Source: Heliocybe sulcata (Eukaryota; Basidiomycota; Agaricomycetes; Gloeophyllales; Gloeophyllaceae). Taken from it: DNA of 64,000 bases. Each line of letters begins with the position of its first letter. Position 1 is the first letter of the stretch. Location: NCBI GenBank assembly GCA_004369045.1, contig ML213527.1, positions 79,931-143,930 on the forward strand, written 5' to 3'. This document shows positions 37,856 through 48,876 of the stretch, one piece after another. The translations under genes and the position numbers were made by a program. Below the pieces are notes generated by a model. That model worked only from the letters and a program-made list of their open reading frames with translations, had not been told where the DNA came from and made no database searches.

Positions 37856-37924
37856 CCGTCATTGTCCTCCCCAAAGCCCCATCCAACAAACAACAAATCG
37901 TCTCAACCAACTCACATACTCGAC

Positions 37925-38287
37925 ATGTACTTCTCTCGCGTCCTCACCGCAGTCGTGGCCTTTGCCGTCCTGGCTATCGGCACCAACGCCCAGTGCTGCC
38001 CCGACGCTACGTGAGCCAGCAGTCCTGGAGCTGTTTGTTTAAACACACTGATGATAACGAACGGCCATCAACAGAGGCACCAACCAGTGCGCTGGCGACG
38101 GCAGTGGGCAATGCTGCCCTCCGTACGCGAGGTGAGTAGACTGTGCCAGGATATTTGGGTGGGTGCTGACTGGACGCTACTCTAGCTACTGTGAACCGTA
38201 AGTAATAGCCTCGATGAAATTGACGGGTAAGTTCTGGATCTGACGCATATGGCACCCCTCGTTCCTCGGTATCACAGCTGCCCGTGA
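37925..38287 (+). CDS. Small secreted cysteine-rich protein (about 54 residues, four exons)
   Basis: Not visible as one open frame because three short introns split it. Exon 1 encodes a clear signal peptide, MYFSRVLTAVVAFAVLAIGT, then NAQCCPDAT. Exon 2 gives GTNQCAGDGSGQCCPPYAS. Exon 3 is only a dozen bases (YCEP) and exon 4 adds CP and the stop at 38285-38287. All junctions have GT and AG. The mature peptide is about 30 residues with seven cysteines, including two CC pairs. A TATA box and short leader lie upstream. No family is recognised. The size, cysteines and signal peptide fit an effector-like or antimicrobial-like small secreted protein, which is inference only. Confidence 0.65.
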
Positions 38288-38792
38288 GCCGTTTCCTCGC
38301 ACCGCTCCAAAAAAAGTACTGATCACTTCCGGCAGTTGCTAAATGGGCTCGTCGAACGCCCCGATCGTTCGCTGAACAGCTTTTGTACGAATAAACACCA
38401 GATCTGTACCCCCTCCACTGTAGCAACTACGGACAATTTGTACTGCACACGATCAAGGTGTCTTACGGATAGTACTGCGATCTTTGTAATGGGCCATTTA
38501 TTCGTCAATTGACTGTTCTTATCATCGTAAGCAGGCCACAGTCAGTAGGTCGTCGGTCGACGGAAGGTAAGCAGATAGGCATATTAAAAAAGATGGATAG
38601 CTTGACTGCAAGGGAGACATACGAGCAACCTCTTCAACTATATAAGTACAACAGTAACACATGCATACGTAGGTACAACAGATAAAGCTAGCTATGCGAT
38701 TGATGCGGATCCGATGATGAGGGCTGGAGGATATGAGGATGATGATATGCAAGTAGAACAAAAAGCAAGAATTAATATGTTGCCTTTCCCGC
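38288..38792. other. Intergenic region
   Basis: About 500 bp between the small secreted protein gene and the F-box gene 3' end. No gene is seen. Confidence 0.45.
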
Positions 38793-40342
38793 TCAAACAA
38801 GATAGACCGTCGGTACAATGCGCTTCACCTGATCCATCACCTCTGGATCCAGCGCGTAGCACTGCGAGAATTTAAGGTACTTTAGCGGGCTTACTCCGCG
38901 CTCTCCCAGCCGCGCATTAGCGACTCGCAACACCTCGTGCCCTGACAGGTCACGGCAACTCTGCAGACACAGCGCCTCCAAGTTCGGGAGGAGCCACGGA
39001 GGACCTGCCGCCAGAAGGTCGAAGAGTTTATTACCGAGCATGCCGGAAGGAGGCGAGGACAGCCCCAACGCGGTAATCTGCGGTAATGCGTGCAGCGCGC
39101 GGATGAATGGCGGGAGGGACGCGCCGTCGAGCGTGCACGCGCGCACGTCGAGGAGACGCAGCGCTGGGAGGGACGTCATCGGAAGAAGCGAGAGCCATGC
39201 CGTGGTCTCGTCCGCAGAAGAGTCCATCTGTACCTGAAGGCTGTGGAGTGCTGGAAGAGATGTGGAAGAGAGGAAGAGGGAGAGCGTCGGGGAGTCGAGG
39301 TAATGGAAAGCGAGGTGAGTGAGCTGGGGGATGCTCGTGAGGACGGGGTGGGCAGCAAATATGGGTTCGGTGCCTGTAAGGAAGAAGGTGGCGGATTGAA
39401 TGACGAGGGATTGTAGAGTAGGAGTGGTGTCAAGGAGCGGTAGGAGTTCGTTGAAGGAGATGCCGATACGTGACGGGGAGGTAGAAGAGACATAACGCTG
39501 GTCGCGAATCAAACTCAACTTGCGTAGAGCAGGGAGCGAAGTGCGAATGCATGTGAGCGGGGTGTGTTCGAGCACAATCGATGTGAGCCGCGGACAGGGA
39601 TGAGATAGGAGGGTGCAGGGTGTCTGATCCTCTGCGTCGGAGGGGTCGATGCGAAGGTAAAGATCCTCCAGGGATGGACCAAGGTTCGTGCAGTTCTCTC
39701 GGACGATACCCATCCACTCCCAATCTGGAACACTCACGCGGAAGCTGAAGCACCGGCCCAAGTGCGGCGCCAAATCCTCCATAATAGCTCGCAGCTCCTG
39801 CGACAAATCCAAGTATCGACAATCCAGGTCTACGAGCAATTTTGTCGCCTGCGACCGCTCGAGGTACAATTGCATCTTCTGCTGAAACTGGGTAGAGCGA
39901 CTGTAACCCCAGTGATAGTCGAGCTTGATGTATGACCATAAGGAAGGGGTTTGCAGGGCAAGCTCCCTCCATTGCCGGGATACCAAGGAGATCATATGGA
40001 CCAGGTGCATATGGTCGTGCACGCCTAATTCAAACACACGAGACAGGATTTCCGCAGGGATGCGGTCAATGAGAGCGTGACTCGCCAGTATCTTCTTCCT
40101 CCGTACACGCAGACTTGCCAGCTCTGCCTCCAGTTCTGAAACTCGAGCATCAATCTCGACAATCTCTGCCAGTATGGGTCGCGGGTCACTAGCGCCAGAT
40201 TTAAATCCCTGCTGCAAGACCGCAACAGGATGAAGGCCTCTCACATGGTGTTAGGGTCAGTCTCCTCGTCGATGACGGTACGCACGGTGTGCATGTCGTC
40301 CCAGGTTCCGAGGTCCATCCATGTCAGGATGCGGTCGGTCAT
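38793..40342 (-). CDS. F-box protein with leucine-rich C-terminal region
   Basis: Predicted substrate receptor of an SCF ubiquitin ligase. Two exons: exon 1 (40342-40286) encodes MTDRILTWMDLGTWDDMHT, a 74-nt intron with GTGCGT and TTGCAG sites follows, and exon 2 runs from 40211. The long exon alone has no ATG before the F-box, which is why this start is chosen. Next come a short coiled coil (EIDARVSELEAELASLRVRR) and the F-box core (IDRIPAEILSRVFELGV to WRELALQTPSLWSYIKL). About 350 residues of irregular leucine-rich repeat-like sequence end with KRIVPTVYLV. This family is greatly expanded in agaricomycetes. Substrate unknown. About 490 residues. Confidence 0.82.
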
Positions 40343-40640
40343 GGTGGTTGTTGCATAGAGCACAGGTCCCTGTCGCAGCCAGTGTCGACCGCGGCCTGAG
40401 CACGAAGGCTGGGCGCAAGCTAGTCCGGCCACTGTCCGGGCCATGCCGTGGCCTCCACTCATCCCCCCGGGAGGCGCCGAGTCCAAATTCTTGACTCTCT
40501 TTCTGCGAATAAGCCACGCCGGTTTGCGTAGCCATTCACCAGAGTGACTTGTGTAATGCTTTCTACAATGATGTCCAAGAACTAATTTACAGATTGTACA
40601 GCGTCCTTATTCACATTGTCCTAACGGCCATTACTTTGTC
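40343..40640. other. Intergenic region between F-box and RNase T2 genes
   Basis: 298 bp between the RNase T2 stop codon and the F-box start codon, both genes on the minus strand. An open frame continues upstream of the F-box start codon to about 40486 but begins at a poor context. Confidence 0.4.
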
Positions 40641-41860
40641 TCAGTTACCAACAGTCTTAACAGGGTATGTGATCCCGTCGCTCGGGCAACTACTGCTCCG
40701 GCTCGCATGGCTCTGGACGAACTGGCCGTCTTGTAGCGGCCCTTCCGCGTTAAGGTAATACATGACGGTCGTCACTGTGCCATCGGAACAGGTGAACTAG
40801 GAATAAAGGTCATTTAGCTGACTGTAGCAAAGACAGCAGGACTCGGACGTACATCAGGAACCATCCCTGTGGCTTTCTCCACGGCGTTCTGCATGTCATC
40901 GAGGGAGTAGGTTTCGTCACTCGACGGCGTGATCTGCATCCACAGTACCGTCAGTACATTAATCCCTTTCTTGCGCAGATACGTGTGGGCTTACGCCAGC
41001 GGCAGCGAGCGCATTGTAAGTGTCGAGTTGCTTGAACAGGCCCACGACGGTCGAGAAGTACGGCACAACTTCCTGCCCTGTGGTGTACGACGCGAAGCAC
41101 GACGGCTCCAGCGTACTCACACTACGCAATTAGATCATCAACCACGAGACACGGTTACTCCCACTTACCACGTTCCGTGTGTTGACCACTCATGCGCCCA
41201 GAAGTCCTCAGGCGACTCGTCGTTGCTCACCCAGTACGTGTTCATATACTCGTACAAGGACTCATCGCCAGCTGATTGAAGTGCAGATGCAATCTGGCTA
41301 CCGGAGTAATCCCGGGACGAGTCGCAGGACTCGTAGTACTTATTGTTACAGAGGTCCGGCCTGAACTCCAGGTGTCACACAAACGACGGCAAGGACGAGG
41401 AAAGGGGCACACCAGAGGCCATGGATGCCCCACGAGTTTGCGACGCCGTATCCAACATCCCAAAATTGAGCGTGGACTAAGACACCGCCAGGTCTTATAA
41501 CCTGCCAAAAATCACATTAATCTCGCTTCAAGAAGGAATATCTATCCGACGACTTACACAGCAGGAGCTGGTACTTTGAGCCTGAGTAGAACAACTCAGA
41601 ACAGGCGAGGCCGGACAGTCTTCAGACCTCTGGGCAGCATGTCTCGTATCACCGGCCTCTAAACCCAGGTGCGTCTTAGCGCGCTCACGGTGATGGTGGT
41701 GGTGGTGATGGTGGCTGCTCGCAGTAGCCGCCGGAGCAGAGAAGCTATACGTGGGTGCTGCGGCGATCGACCGGTTAGCCTCGGACGAGCCACTAAAGTT
41801 AGATGAGAGCCCGGCAAAGGGGATGAGCAGGGGAGCAATCAGCGTCTCCGGGACCTTCAT
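40641..41860 (-). CDS. Ribonuclease T2 (secreted/vacuolar)
   Basis: Endoribonuclease cleaving single-stranded RNA through a 2',3'-cyclic intermediate. The start MKVPETLIAPLLIPFAGLSS looks like a signal peptide. An unusual segment with eight consecutive His lies about 50 residues in. The catalytic domain follows: CPASPVLSCSTQAQSTSSC, VLVHAQFWDV, then CAS I (SWGIHGLWPDLC, catalytic His) split by an intron inside the Trp codon, and CAS II (FWAHEWSTHGTC, catalytic Glu and His). Then YTTGQEVVPYFSTVVGLFKQ and FTCSDGTVTTVMYYLNAEGP lead to a stop at 40641. Cysteines expected for the disulphides are present. About five exons. A TATA box lies about 60 bp upstream. All active-site residues are present. 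Confidence 0.88.
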
Positions 41861-41919
41861 GTTAGCTATAGAACAGTTGCCTGGGGTGGGGGAATAAAAA
41901 GACAGTGCCGCATAGTCGC

Positions 41920-41927
41920 TTTATATA
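41920..41927 (-). promoter_or_regulatory. TATA box of RNase T2 gene
   Basis: On the minus strand, TATATAAA lies about 60 bp upstream of the ATG at 41860. Confidence 0.6.
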
Positions 41928-42649
41928 CCGTGCACATAAGCTTCATAGACGCGGACGACCTCATTCGCATATCCTCTCTCGCATGCCTGTCAATCAGAAG
42001 GGATGCATCCAGAATTAACCCTGGAATACACGCGAGCTTGCGGAGCATCAACTCCTTGCGGACCCTGGGTACCTTTGTGTGCACGAAAGCTGCTTACTCG
42101 ATATAATGGCACGAGGCATAGTATCAATGCCCAAGACGTCCAAGGTCGTGACAGTCGAGGCCGATGCATGGAAAGTCGTCTCGCAGAGAATCCCAGTTAC
42201 CCGTGTGTATAATGATAGCGGGTTGAGATGCCATACTGTAACAGGACTGAAGGGACGGACGCACCGCGGCCAGTTCTCGACAGGAAAAGAACCAGGCAAT
42301 CATGCTTGGATGAATACACAGGTAATAGAACGTAATGCACATGCCTTAGCGAGTACAGAGAATCCTGCCTGGACAAGAAACGACAGCAGCAGACTATCAA
42401 CAATATCGTAAGTACAGAGATGATAAAGAAAGGAAGCGTACAAGATGGATACATTCCGCCACAACGTCCTCGGGGGTCGAGCCACAGTCGCGACCCATCA
42501 AGCCACATCGCATCGGTACCGATAGCTTCTCGACACCACGACCATGACATCACCTCTCTGCTGCGGATCTGCCTTCCCAAAATTACCGTACGCAGAATCC
42601 ACGTCCAAATCCACCCTTTTGACGCTCTCTCCTGCCGAACATACGACAC
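41928..42649. other. Intergenic region between RNase T2 and P450 genes
   Basis: About 720 bp. Frames on both strands overlap but none shows a domain. Likely RNase T2 promoter and P450 3' UTR. Confidence 0.4.
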
Positions 42650-45084
42650 CTACTCGGATCTCCTGATAAGCCTGACGCGAACGTTCGTAGGCGTGGTCGT
42701 CACCCCAGTCTTCCACTTCAGCATCTCCTCCTTCTGCTGCCGCCTCGACAGTCCCTCCAGCTCGACCGGGAGCCTCACCTCGTACCTCCTCACCAGGCTC
42801 GCAAGAATACACACACTCTCCGTCATCGCAAACCGTATGCCTATACACCCACGCGCACCGGCCGAAAATGCCAGGACTGGCAGCGAGATCAGTGCACGGA
42901 AACAAGCAAGCCCCGGACCCACGCACATGCATCTCTTGGCCAGCGATAACCCTCATCAGGTCGATCCAGGAACCTCTCCGGTCTGAACACCTCTACATCA
43001 CCGCTCCAGTGGATCGCTTTTTCGCCGCAGCCCACCGTCACAGGAACCACATGAGCACGAACGTTCATCCTCAATTCAGACGGAAACACGCACGGTTCAT
43101 ATGCAACGCCCATATGTCAATAATGACGACGCTGCCTTTGGATACGGCCATCCGTGCCTTTTCGGCTCTACCTTCAGCTATGACTCGATTTTCTCTATCG
43201 TGTCCCTCGCATAAAGGTCCCGTCGGGATTTCAAACTCGGGGATAGGTTTGAATTTTGTGTACGGTAGCACCGTGTCCTCGGTCACAAGCTTCGCTAGGC
43301 GCGGTTCTGCGGGGTATAGACGCATTGCTTCACGAAAGACGGCAAGGGTGTACTCCTACAATACGATTGAGCACATTGTCGCATCAGGGTATCGGGGATA
43401 CTCACAAATCTGTCGAAGTCCTCTTTGAACCTCTGTATCACGAGCTCAATGAGATACTATTTCACGCAAGGTATAATAACTTACTGAGTTCAGCAGCTGG
43501 TCGGCATCTGCATCCACACGCGGCCACACCCTCTTCGTTTCGTCATACAACTTCTCTTGCACCTCTGGATGAAGCGCAAGCATCGCGAGTGTGAACGTCA
43601 GCGAATTTGCAGAAGTTTCTGTGCCCGCAGTTAGTCTAGCCAGTTTACAAGGACAATGCATGCTCGACCAACTCACCATGTCCAGCTAACAAGAATAACT
43701 GCAGTATTCTGAGTAAAACCGAGAAAGACCCCGTATAGCCTTGGGAACCTACTCACAAACGCATTGGATAACAACTCGTCATCCGTCAACCCCCTCGCAC
43801 TCTGCCCTTCCGCCAAATTTGCTTGCACCAGGTTCCTCAATAAGGATCCCTCCTCCGCCATCTCTCTTCCTCTAGCCTCTTTCATGGGCAGACCACTGCC
43901 AAGCATCTGCGCGCGAGCATCGGAAATGACACCCAAGATGTGTTCCCTCAGGTCCTTGAACGCTCTCCGCGTCAAGTCCAGCTTATCCGACAAAAGCGGG
44001 ACGGGACAAGGAAGAGAAGCGGAGAGGTCGTACAAGAAGTCCGGCGTCAGCACCTTTGCGAACAGGTAGGATATGGTGGTCCTGAGTGCTGTAGGGAAGG
44101 GCAGTATGGAACTTTCTGAGACTTTAATCGACTCTGGAGGAGCGGAAGGAGTGGAAGGGATACGGATCCCAAAGCCGGCCGAGGAGATGACATGAAGAGT
44201 TATCTATAATTTAGGTCAGGATCAGGCACGCGAGGAAAGCTCGTTTAAGCCAACCTGGGTCATTGCGCTGGCCACGTCCACCAGCTCGCCCTTGCCTAGT
44301 CGGGCGAACCAATCGGACACGATATGCATGGTTTCTTTCCATACAAGAGCATTATTTGCCTGTGCGTATGGGACTCGTCATCGATCATTCAGAAGAGCAA
44401 GTCATTCGACAGACCTCGTTGAATGCGGGATTCACAACTGCCCGATGCCTTTTCCAGTCCGCATCTTCAGTGCCTACCAACGTCGGTCCATAGATATTTA
44501 GCACTTCGTACTATTGGGCGCGTTGCATGGTCAGCGAGACTTGAACGCGGAGGCGCAACGCACTGCTTCGACATCCTTCCTGAATACCTTGCGATCACCG
44601 GTAACATGCTTGATCGCGTCCGCATCAGCCAAGAAGTAATAGGGCTGGCCGGTCCAAAAGCGGACAGAGGTCACCAGCGTGGAGCCAGTGCGAGCGTATA
44701 CTGCGTTATATGCGTCAAGGCTCGAGGATAACTATATGCGCGGACTTACGGGAGAATCGTCCGGCGTAGTACGCGACCTGACCAGGCCGAGGAAAGGCAG
44801 ACGCAAGGACGAGGGCGAGGGTCCGGAAGGGGTCTAACCAAAGTAGATACTCGCCCGGCGTGTTTCTGGCCAGAGGAGGTCAGTGAGTGACTAACTTGGA
44901 GGAAAGGAAGGCGTCTCGACTTGCGAATGCCTGAAGAAGGTATATTGGAGGCCTTGACAACGCACCTGACGATTCCCAAACCTCTCCTCAAAGCGAGGAT
45001 CCTTCCAAGAAACAGCCTCCCGACGAAGAGTCCGAACACTGCCCACAGCATGGCGCGTGTTGAAGCGAGTTGGATGTCCAGCAT
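42650..45084 (-). CDS. Cytochrome P450 monooxygenase
   Basis: Membrane-bound haem monooxygenase of the microsomal class. The first ATG is at 45084 (MLDIQLASTRAMLWAVFGLF), giving an N-terminal membrane anchor. Conserved parts in order are ITLHVISSAGFGIR; DFLYDLSASLPCPVPLL; the I-helix LLAGHETSANSLTFTLAMLA, assembled across two introns, with the Glu-Thr pair; the K-helix region REAMRLYPAEPRL with the ExxR pattern; the PERF region EVFRPERFLDRPDEGYRWP; and the haem loop FSAGARGCIGIRFAMTE with the Cys ligand. It ends VRVRLIRRSE at 42650. Many short introns, roughly 530-560 residues. The subfamily cannot be assigned by eye; substrate unknown. All signature residues are present. It is isolated from other metabolic genes. 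Confidence 0.88.
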
Positions 45085-47063
45085 GGCTTCAGTCACTGTT
45101 CAGTCGACAGCAAGAGATACGTCTAGCCTGGAAATCCCCGTCGCTACCCGCAGTGTCCCCCACAAGCTTAAAAAGCAGCCGCCTCGTTCCGCATGAAGCG
45201 CCACTATCTGACAGGGTCAGGAATGTATAGGCATGAACCTAAGATACTCGGGCTTCCCGCCGGCGGCTGCGGGACCGAGGACAGAACCAGTTACGCATCA
45301 GGACTTCTCCAAGCAGGAACTTCCCAGTGTATTGATGGCAGCATCCAGCGCTGAGCCCGAGGAGTACGCGATCCAAGTACTTTCCAGTTGTAAGCAGTAT
45401 CGAGCAGAGCTTGCAGTCTATGGGAAAGAGCAGTCTATGGGAAAGAGAGCCAGGAGTCCTTCAAGGGCATGTCCTCGTTATATAGTGGAAATGCGAAGAG
45501 GTCGTTGTTGAAGCTGCAGCGCTGAAGTTTTGATAACCACAAATATTGAAAGTACTAGTGCAGGCTGCGCGAAGCCTACGATTTGCTTGCGGTAACGCCA
45601 CATCTGCACGGCCGGGATGAGCCGGGCCGCTACTGTAAGTCCTGCGTGTCGCTCGCCGCTCGCGTTCAAGCGGCTCACACTAATTATTGCGTCCAGTACA
45701 TCTTCTTTCATGCCCAATCAATCCCACAAAGGCGAACAGTTGCTCGCAAATTCTCTCTGGAGGAAAAAGAGGCTTGGGTGGAAGCTCAGGACATTCTCTC
45801 CGATACGACCGACTTTGCGGACAGGGCCCGTCAGGTGTAGCAGATTGGTACGGTGCACTCGTAGACGCCACTCACCTCGCCGCGTGGGGGACTCAGGTCA
45901 AGTCTTTCAGAGCAGCCGGGCCATCGTACAGCTACTAGTCAAGAAGGTTGGTGTTCTTGTCCTTTGTATGGCAGGAGCCTGGCCTACGCCGGACGGATTA
46001 CAAGGTGCTATACGCTGCTTGCGTATCTCCCATTTCATCCGAGGTGCACTCCAATCCTGGATACATATGTCCAATGGAAACTAGACTTTGATCAAACATC
46101 GTACCGCTGGATGCGATCCGACCGGAGGTATCCTCGCAGACCAGATGCCGAAGTGCGAAAGCGACTCTTGCTTGAATGCGCAATGCCAAGTGAAGGTGTA
46201 TGCCAGCCGCGGATACGGGTGGTAGTGTGCGGGTGCATGGTACATGCCACAGCTTCCGATGAGAGGAGGAATGATCCTGTCTCTCAGATGCTCTGCAATC
46301 TGAGATCTTCGCGTTATTGGCGTCGCCTGTCGAGACGGGCTGTCCTAGCCTTACGATTCCTGACACCGTACTGTTTCACATCTTGCAGCGTACCGCAAGC
46401 TCTTTCTCCGTGACCAGCGGTTCACCCTGGACTTCATGCAGGTCAGATCTTTAGCACACTGATTGGAAAACTGTCCACTTGTATCCGGGTCTCGAAAGTA
46501 CTTCCATTAATTGTGTTCGTCAAGAATGCTCACCATGACCGCGATCAGCAGATAAGACATCTAGTGCAATGTAAAACGCGTCCTCAGCACCAGTCGTCGC
46601 CTGCACAGCCTCGACACAGCATTCACAGCATTCACAGCATCACCTCCTAGATATGTCTGCACGCAAGGTAAGCCCATCCCGCTTTCCTCGGCGACATCAG
46701 ATGGCATCAAAACTCACCTCTAATGTACCACTAGCCGCACCGCCGGACTCCGCAGCCCTGTATATGTCCTCTACACTTCCTAACCCTTGCGCTGCGGCCC
46801 TTTGTCACAGATAAGACATTCTCACAAGGGGTTACCCACTTTGCCAATTATTTCCTTCGACCGCAGCGCCTCAGGCCGCACGACATGTCAACGTTAGCGA
46901 AGCAATGAGATTGAGGCGTGCGCAGCTCCTCTACGGTATGCTGTGTGGGAGGTCCCGTAGAAGCTGTCAGGACCTTGAGTAACCGCTGAGCGGAAATTGC
47001 AGCAATCTACTTAAACCACCTGAACACGAGCTGCTCACTCGGAATACCACAACAAGAGCCACG
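45085..47063. other. Unresolved interval between P450 and RTA1 genes
   Basis: About 2 kb. Plus-strand open stretches occur at 45690-45840 (ARKFSLEEKEAWVEAQDILS, helical and acidic) and 45964-46413, with possible splice sites, but they do not combine into a recognised protein. A (CACAGCATT)3 run lies at about 46616-46643. A decayed or orphan gene is possible. Confidence 0.3.
46653..46908 (+). CDS. Possible small two-exon gene (about 60 residues)
   Basis: MSARK is followed by a GTAAGC donor and, after about 70 nt, a CTAG acceptor. It continues as PHRRTPQPCICPLHFLTLAL, then RPFVTDKTFSQG and a stop at 46906-46908. No family is known. It may be chance. Confidence 0.2.
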
Positions 47064-48495
47064 ATGAACGCAACAGGTAGAGTCATTCCGCTGCATCCGC
47101 AAGGCCGCTCCCTAACTTAACTCGAAGGCCTCGCAATTACCGGCTCCTCAATTCCCAAAGACCTCGTCTGGGATGTGTCGCCTTACCATTATATTCCGAC
47201 ACAATGGATCACCATCCTCTTCCTCGTCCTCTTCGGAATCTCAGGCGGTAAGCTCCGGTCACCTCGCAACCCCTCCCTACACAACTAATGCTGCCGCATT
47301 AGCCTTACATATCGCCGAGGCCGTCCTCTTCCGCCTATGGTTCCTCTTCCCTACCGCTATCCTGTCAGTATTCGGCGAGCTGATCGGATGGAGCGGTCGA
47401 CTATGGTCGACCTACAATATCCCGCTTGACACGCCATTCCTGATGCAGTGAGCACTGACACTATTCGTTCTTGATGCCGTGCTGAGGCCCGTCCTTTGCA
47501 AAGGCTGTCTTCTACGATTATTGCACCTACCCCTTTCTTAGCGGGTATTTTCGTCATATTTGGGAGGATAACACGACGGCTAGGCCCTCAGTACAGCCGT
47601 CTCACTCCTCGGATGTGTAAGTCTCTTGCGTAACAACCCATGTGTGCTGGCATCCCTGACGCTTGGACCCTTAGACACCATCATCTTCTGCACTTCGGTA
47701 AGCATCCAGCGTACGACCAATGCTCCTGAGCCCCGGCTGACCAGTAGCAGGACGTTGTTGCCCTCGTATTACAAGCATTCGGTGGCGGATTAGCCTCAGG
47801 CAGTAGTGAATCCAGCGTCAAACTCGTAAGTACAACAGCCAACAGCCTGAAAGCTAGCTCTCACCGCAAACAAATAATACAGGGCACACGCATCATGTTG
47901 GCCGGTATCAGCTTCCAACTAGGTAAATGTCATCCCCATCAATCCTCCTCGTCCGTCTCACCTGTACTCGCCAGCTATCATATCAATCTTCATGCTGCTC
48001 GTCCTCGAGTACTTGATCAGATACCACATCGACCATCCTGTTCGAGCCCCGATGACGCAAGCGACCTCGTCGCAGGACACTCTGGGCAGCCCCATGCCCA
48101 TCGAGTGGACCGCCAACGGACCTAGGGGTCTCGTGGACAAGAGACTAAAGCTAATGATCATCGGCATGTGCTTCAGCACCCTCTGCCTCTTTATCCGGTA
48201 CGTCCCCTCCTTCGCTGATCGACTCTTATAACAGCTAAGCCATGAAATAGCTCGATTTACCGGACCATCGAGTTGGCAGACGGGTGGGACGGGCGGATTA
48301 TAGGAACTCAAGTATATTTCAGTGGGTACCATCCTCTCCTTCAGGCATGTGCACGATTTGATCGAGCGCCCCAATGCAGATGTCCTGGACGGCACTATGG
48401 TATTCCTGGCCATATTCACGTTGAACGTGTTCCATCCTGGATTCCTGCTGCGCGCTGCGGGCTCCTCCAACCGCTCTTTCCTTGAGAAACCATAA
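47064..48495 (+). CDS. RTA1-family membrane protein, copy 1
   Basis: Fungal RTA1-like (RTA1/RTM1/RSB1) seven-helix protein of the plasma membrane; known members confer resistance to toxic lipids and sterol-active drugs or export long-chain bases. Exon 1 is MNATG. Later exons give WDVSPYHYIPTQWITILFLV, LFGISGALHIAEAVLFRLW, LIGWSGRLWSTYN, the family signature ILAPTPFLAGIF-like segment (IIAPTPFLAGIFVIFGR), GPQYSRLTP, DVVALVLQAFGGGLAS, GTRIMLAGISFQLAIISIFM, FIRSIYRTIELADGWDG and ALFTLNVFHPGFLLRA-type ending (AIFTLNVFHPGFLLRA). Stop at 48495. About eight short exons and roughly 300 residues, as expected. It is paralogous to the gene at 51623-53005 in opposite orientation. Confidence 0.87.
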
Positions 48496-48876
48496 ACCCA
48501 GGCTTCTGTGCCTGTTTGGATTTTCGGGACCCGCTGGATGGACTAGGAGAAAGATGGCATACCTAGGAGAAGAAAACATAAACAGAGAGTATACAAGGAC
48601 TTGTCGCGACTTTTGTACAACATCCCCTCATAGAGTACTGTGCACGGACGCTTGATAACCTATTTGCTTGTACGCTTCATCATGTATAAATACAACGGAC
48701 CTATGTAGATACCGGGACGTAGTTGTACATCTGCGACGAATGGAGATACGCGCGGATAGAGAAAGAGACGTTCAATGCCTTGCAAGAGCCGTATTGATAC
48801 AGTGTGTTCCGAGATGTTTGCTGCGTACCGTTAAAGACGTTTGTTGCGTACCGTTACGAGAAAAGTGACTGTCCCA
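48496..48876. other. Convergent intergenic region
   Basis: 381 bp between the RTA1 copy 1 stop and the YVH1 stop. It contains a small tandem repeat of GTTTG(C)TGCGTACCGTTA at about 48818-48857. No gene. Confidence 0.45.

Larger units (their letters stand above)
36141..37924. other. Intergenic stretch TUP1 to small secreted protein gene
   Basis: Besides the MITE-like element, no protein gene is supported. At 37684-37765 an 82-nt stretch is bounded by complementary GCTCCA and TGGAGC and contains TTTCGAATCC; it is described among the findings. The last part is the promoter of the gene starting at 37925. Confidence 0.4.

Noticed and set aside
40241-40486. Separate small gene ending in DEETDPNTM
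   Set aside because: The segment is better explained as exon 1 plus the first intron of the F-box gene, with good splice sites in phase.
42498-42956. 152-residue minus-strand frame overlapping the P450 end
   Set aside because: Wrong frame relative to the haem-binding exon; no independent signal.
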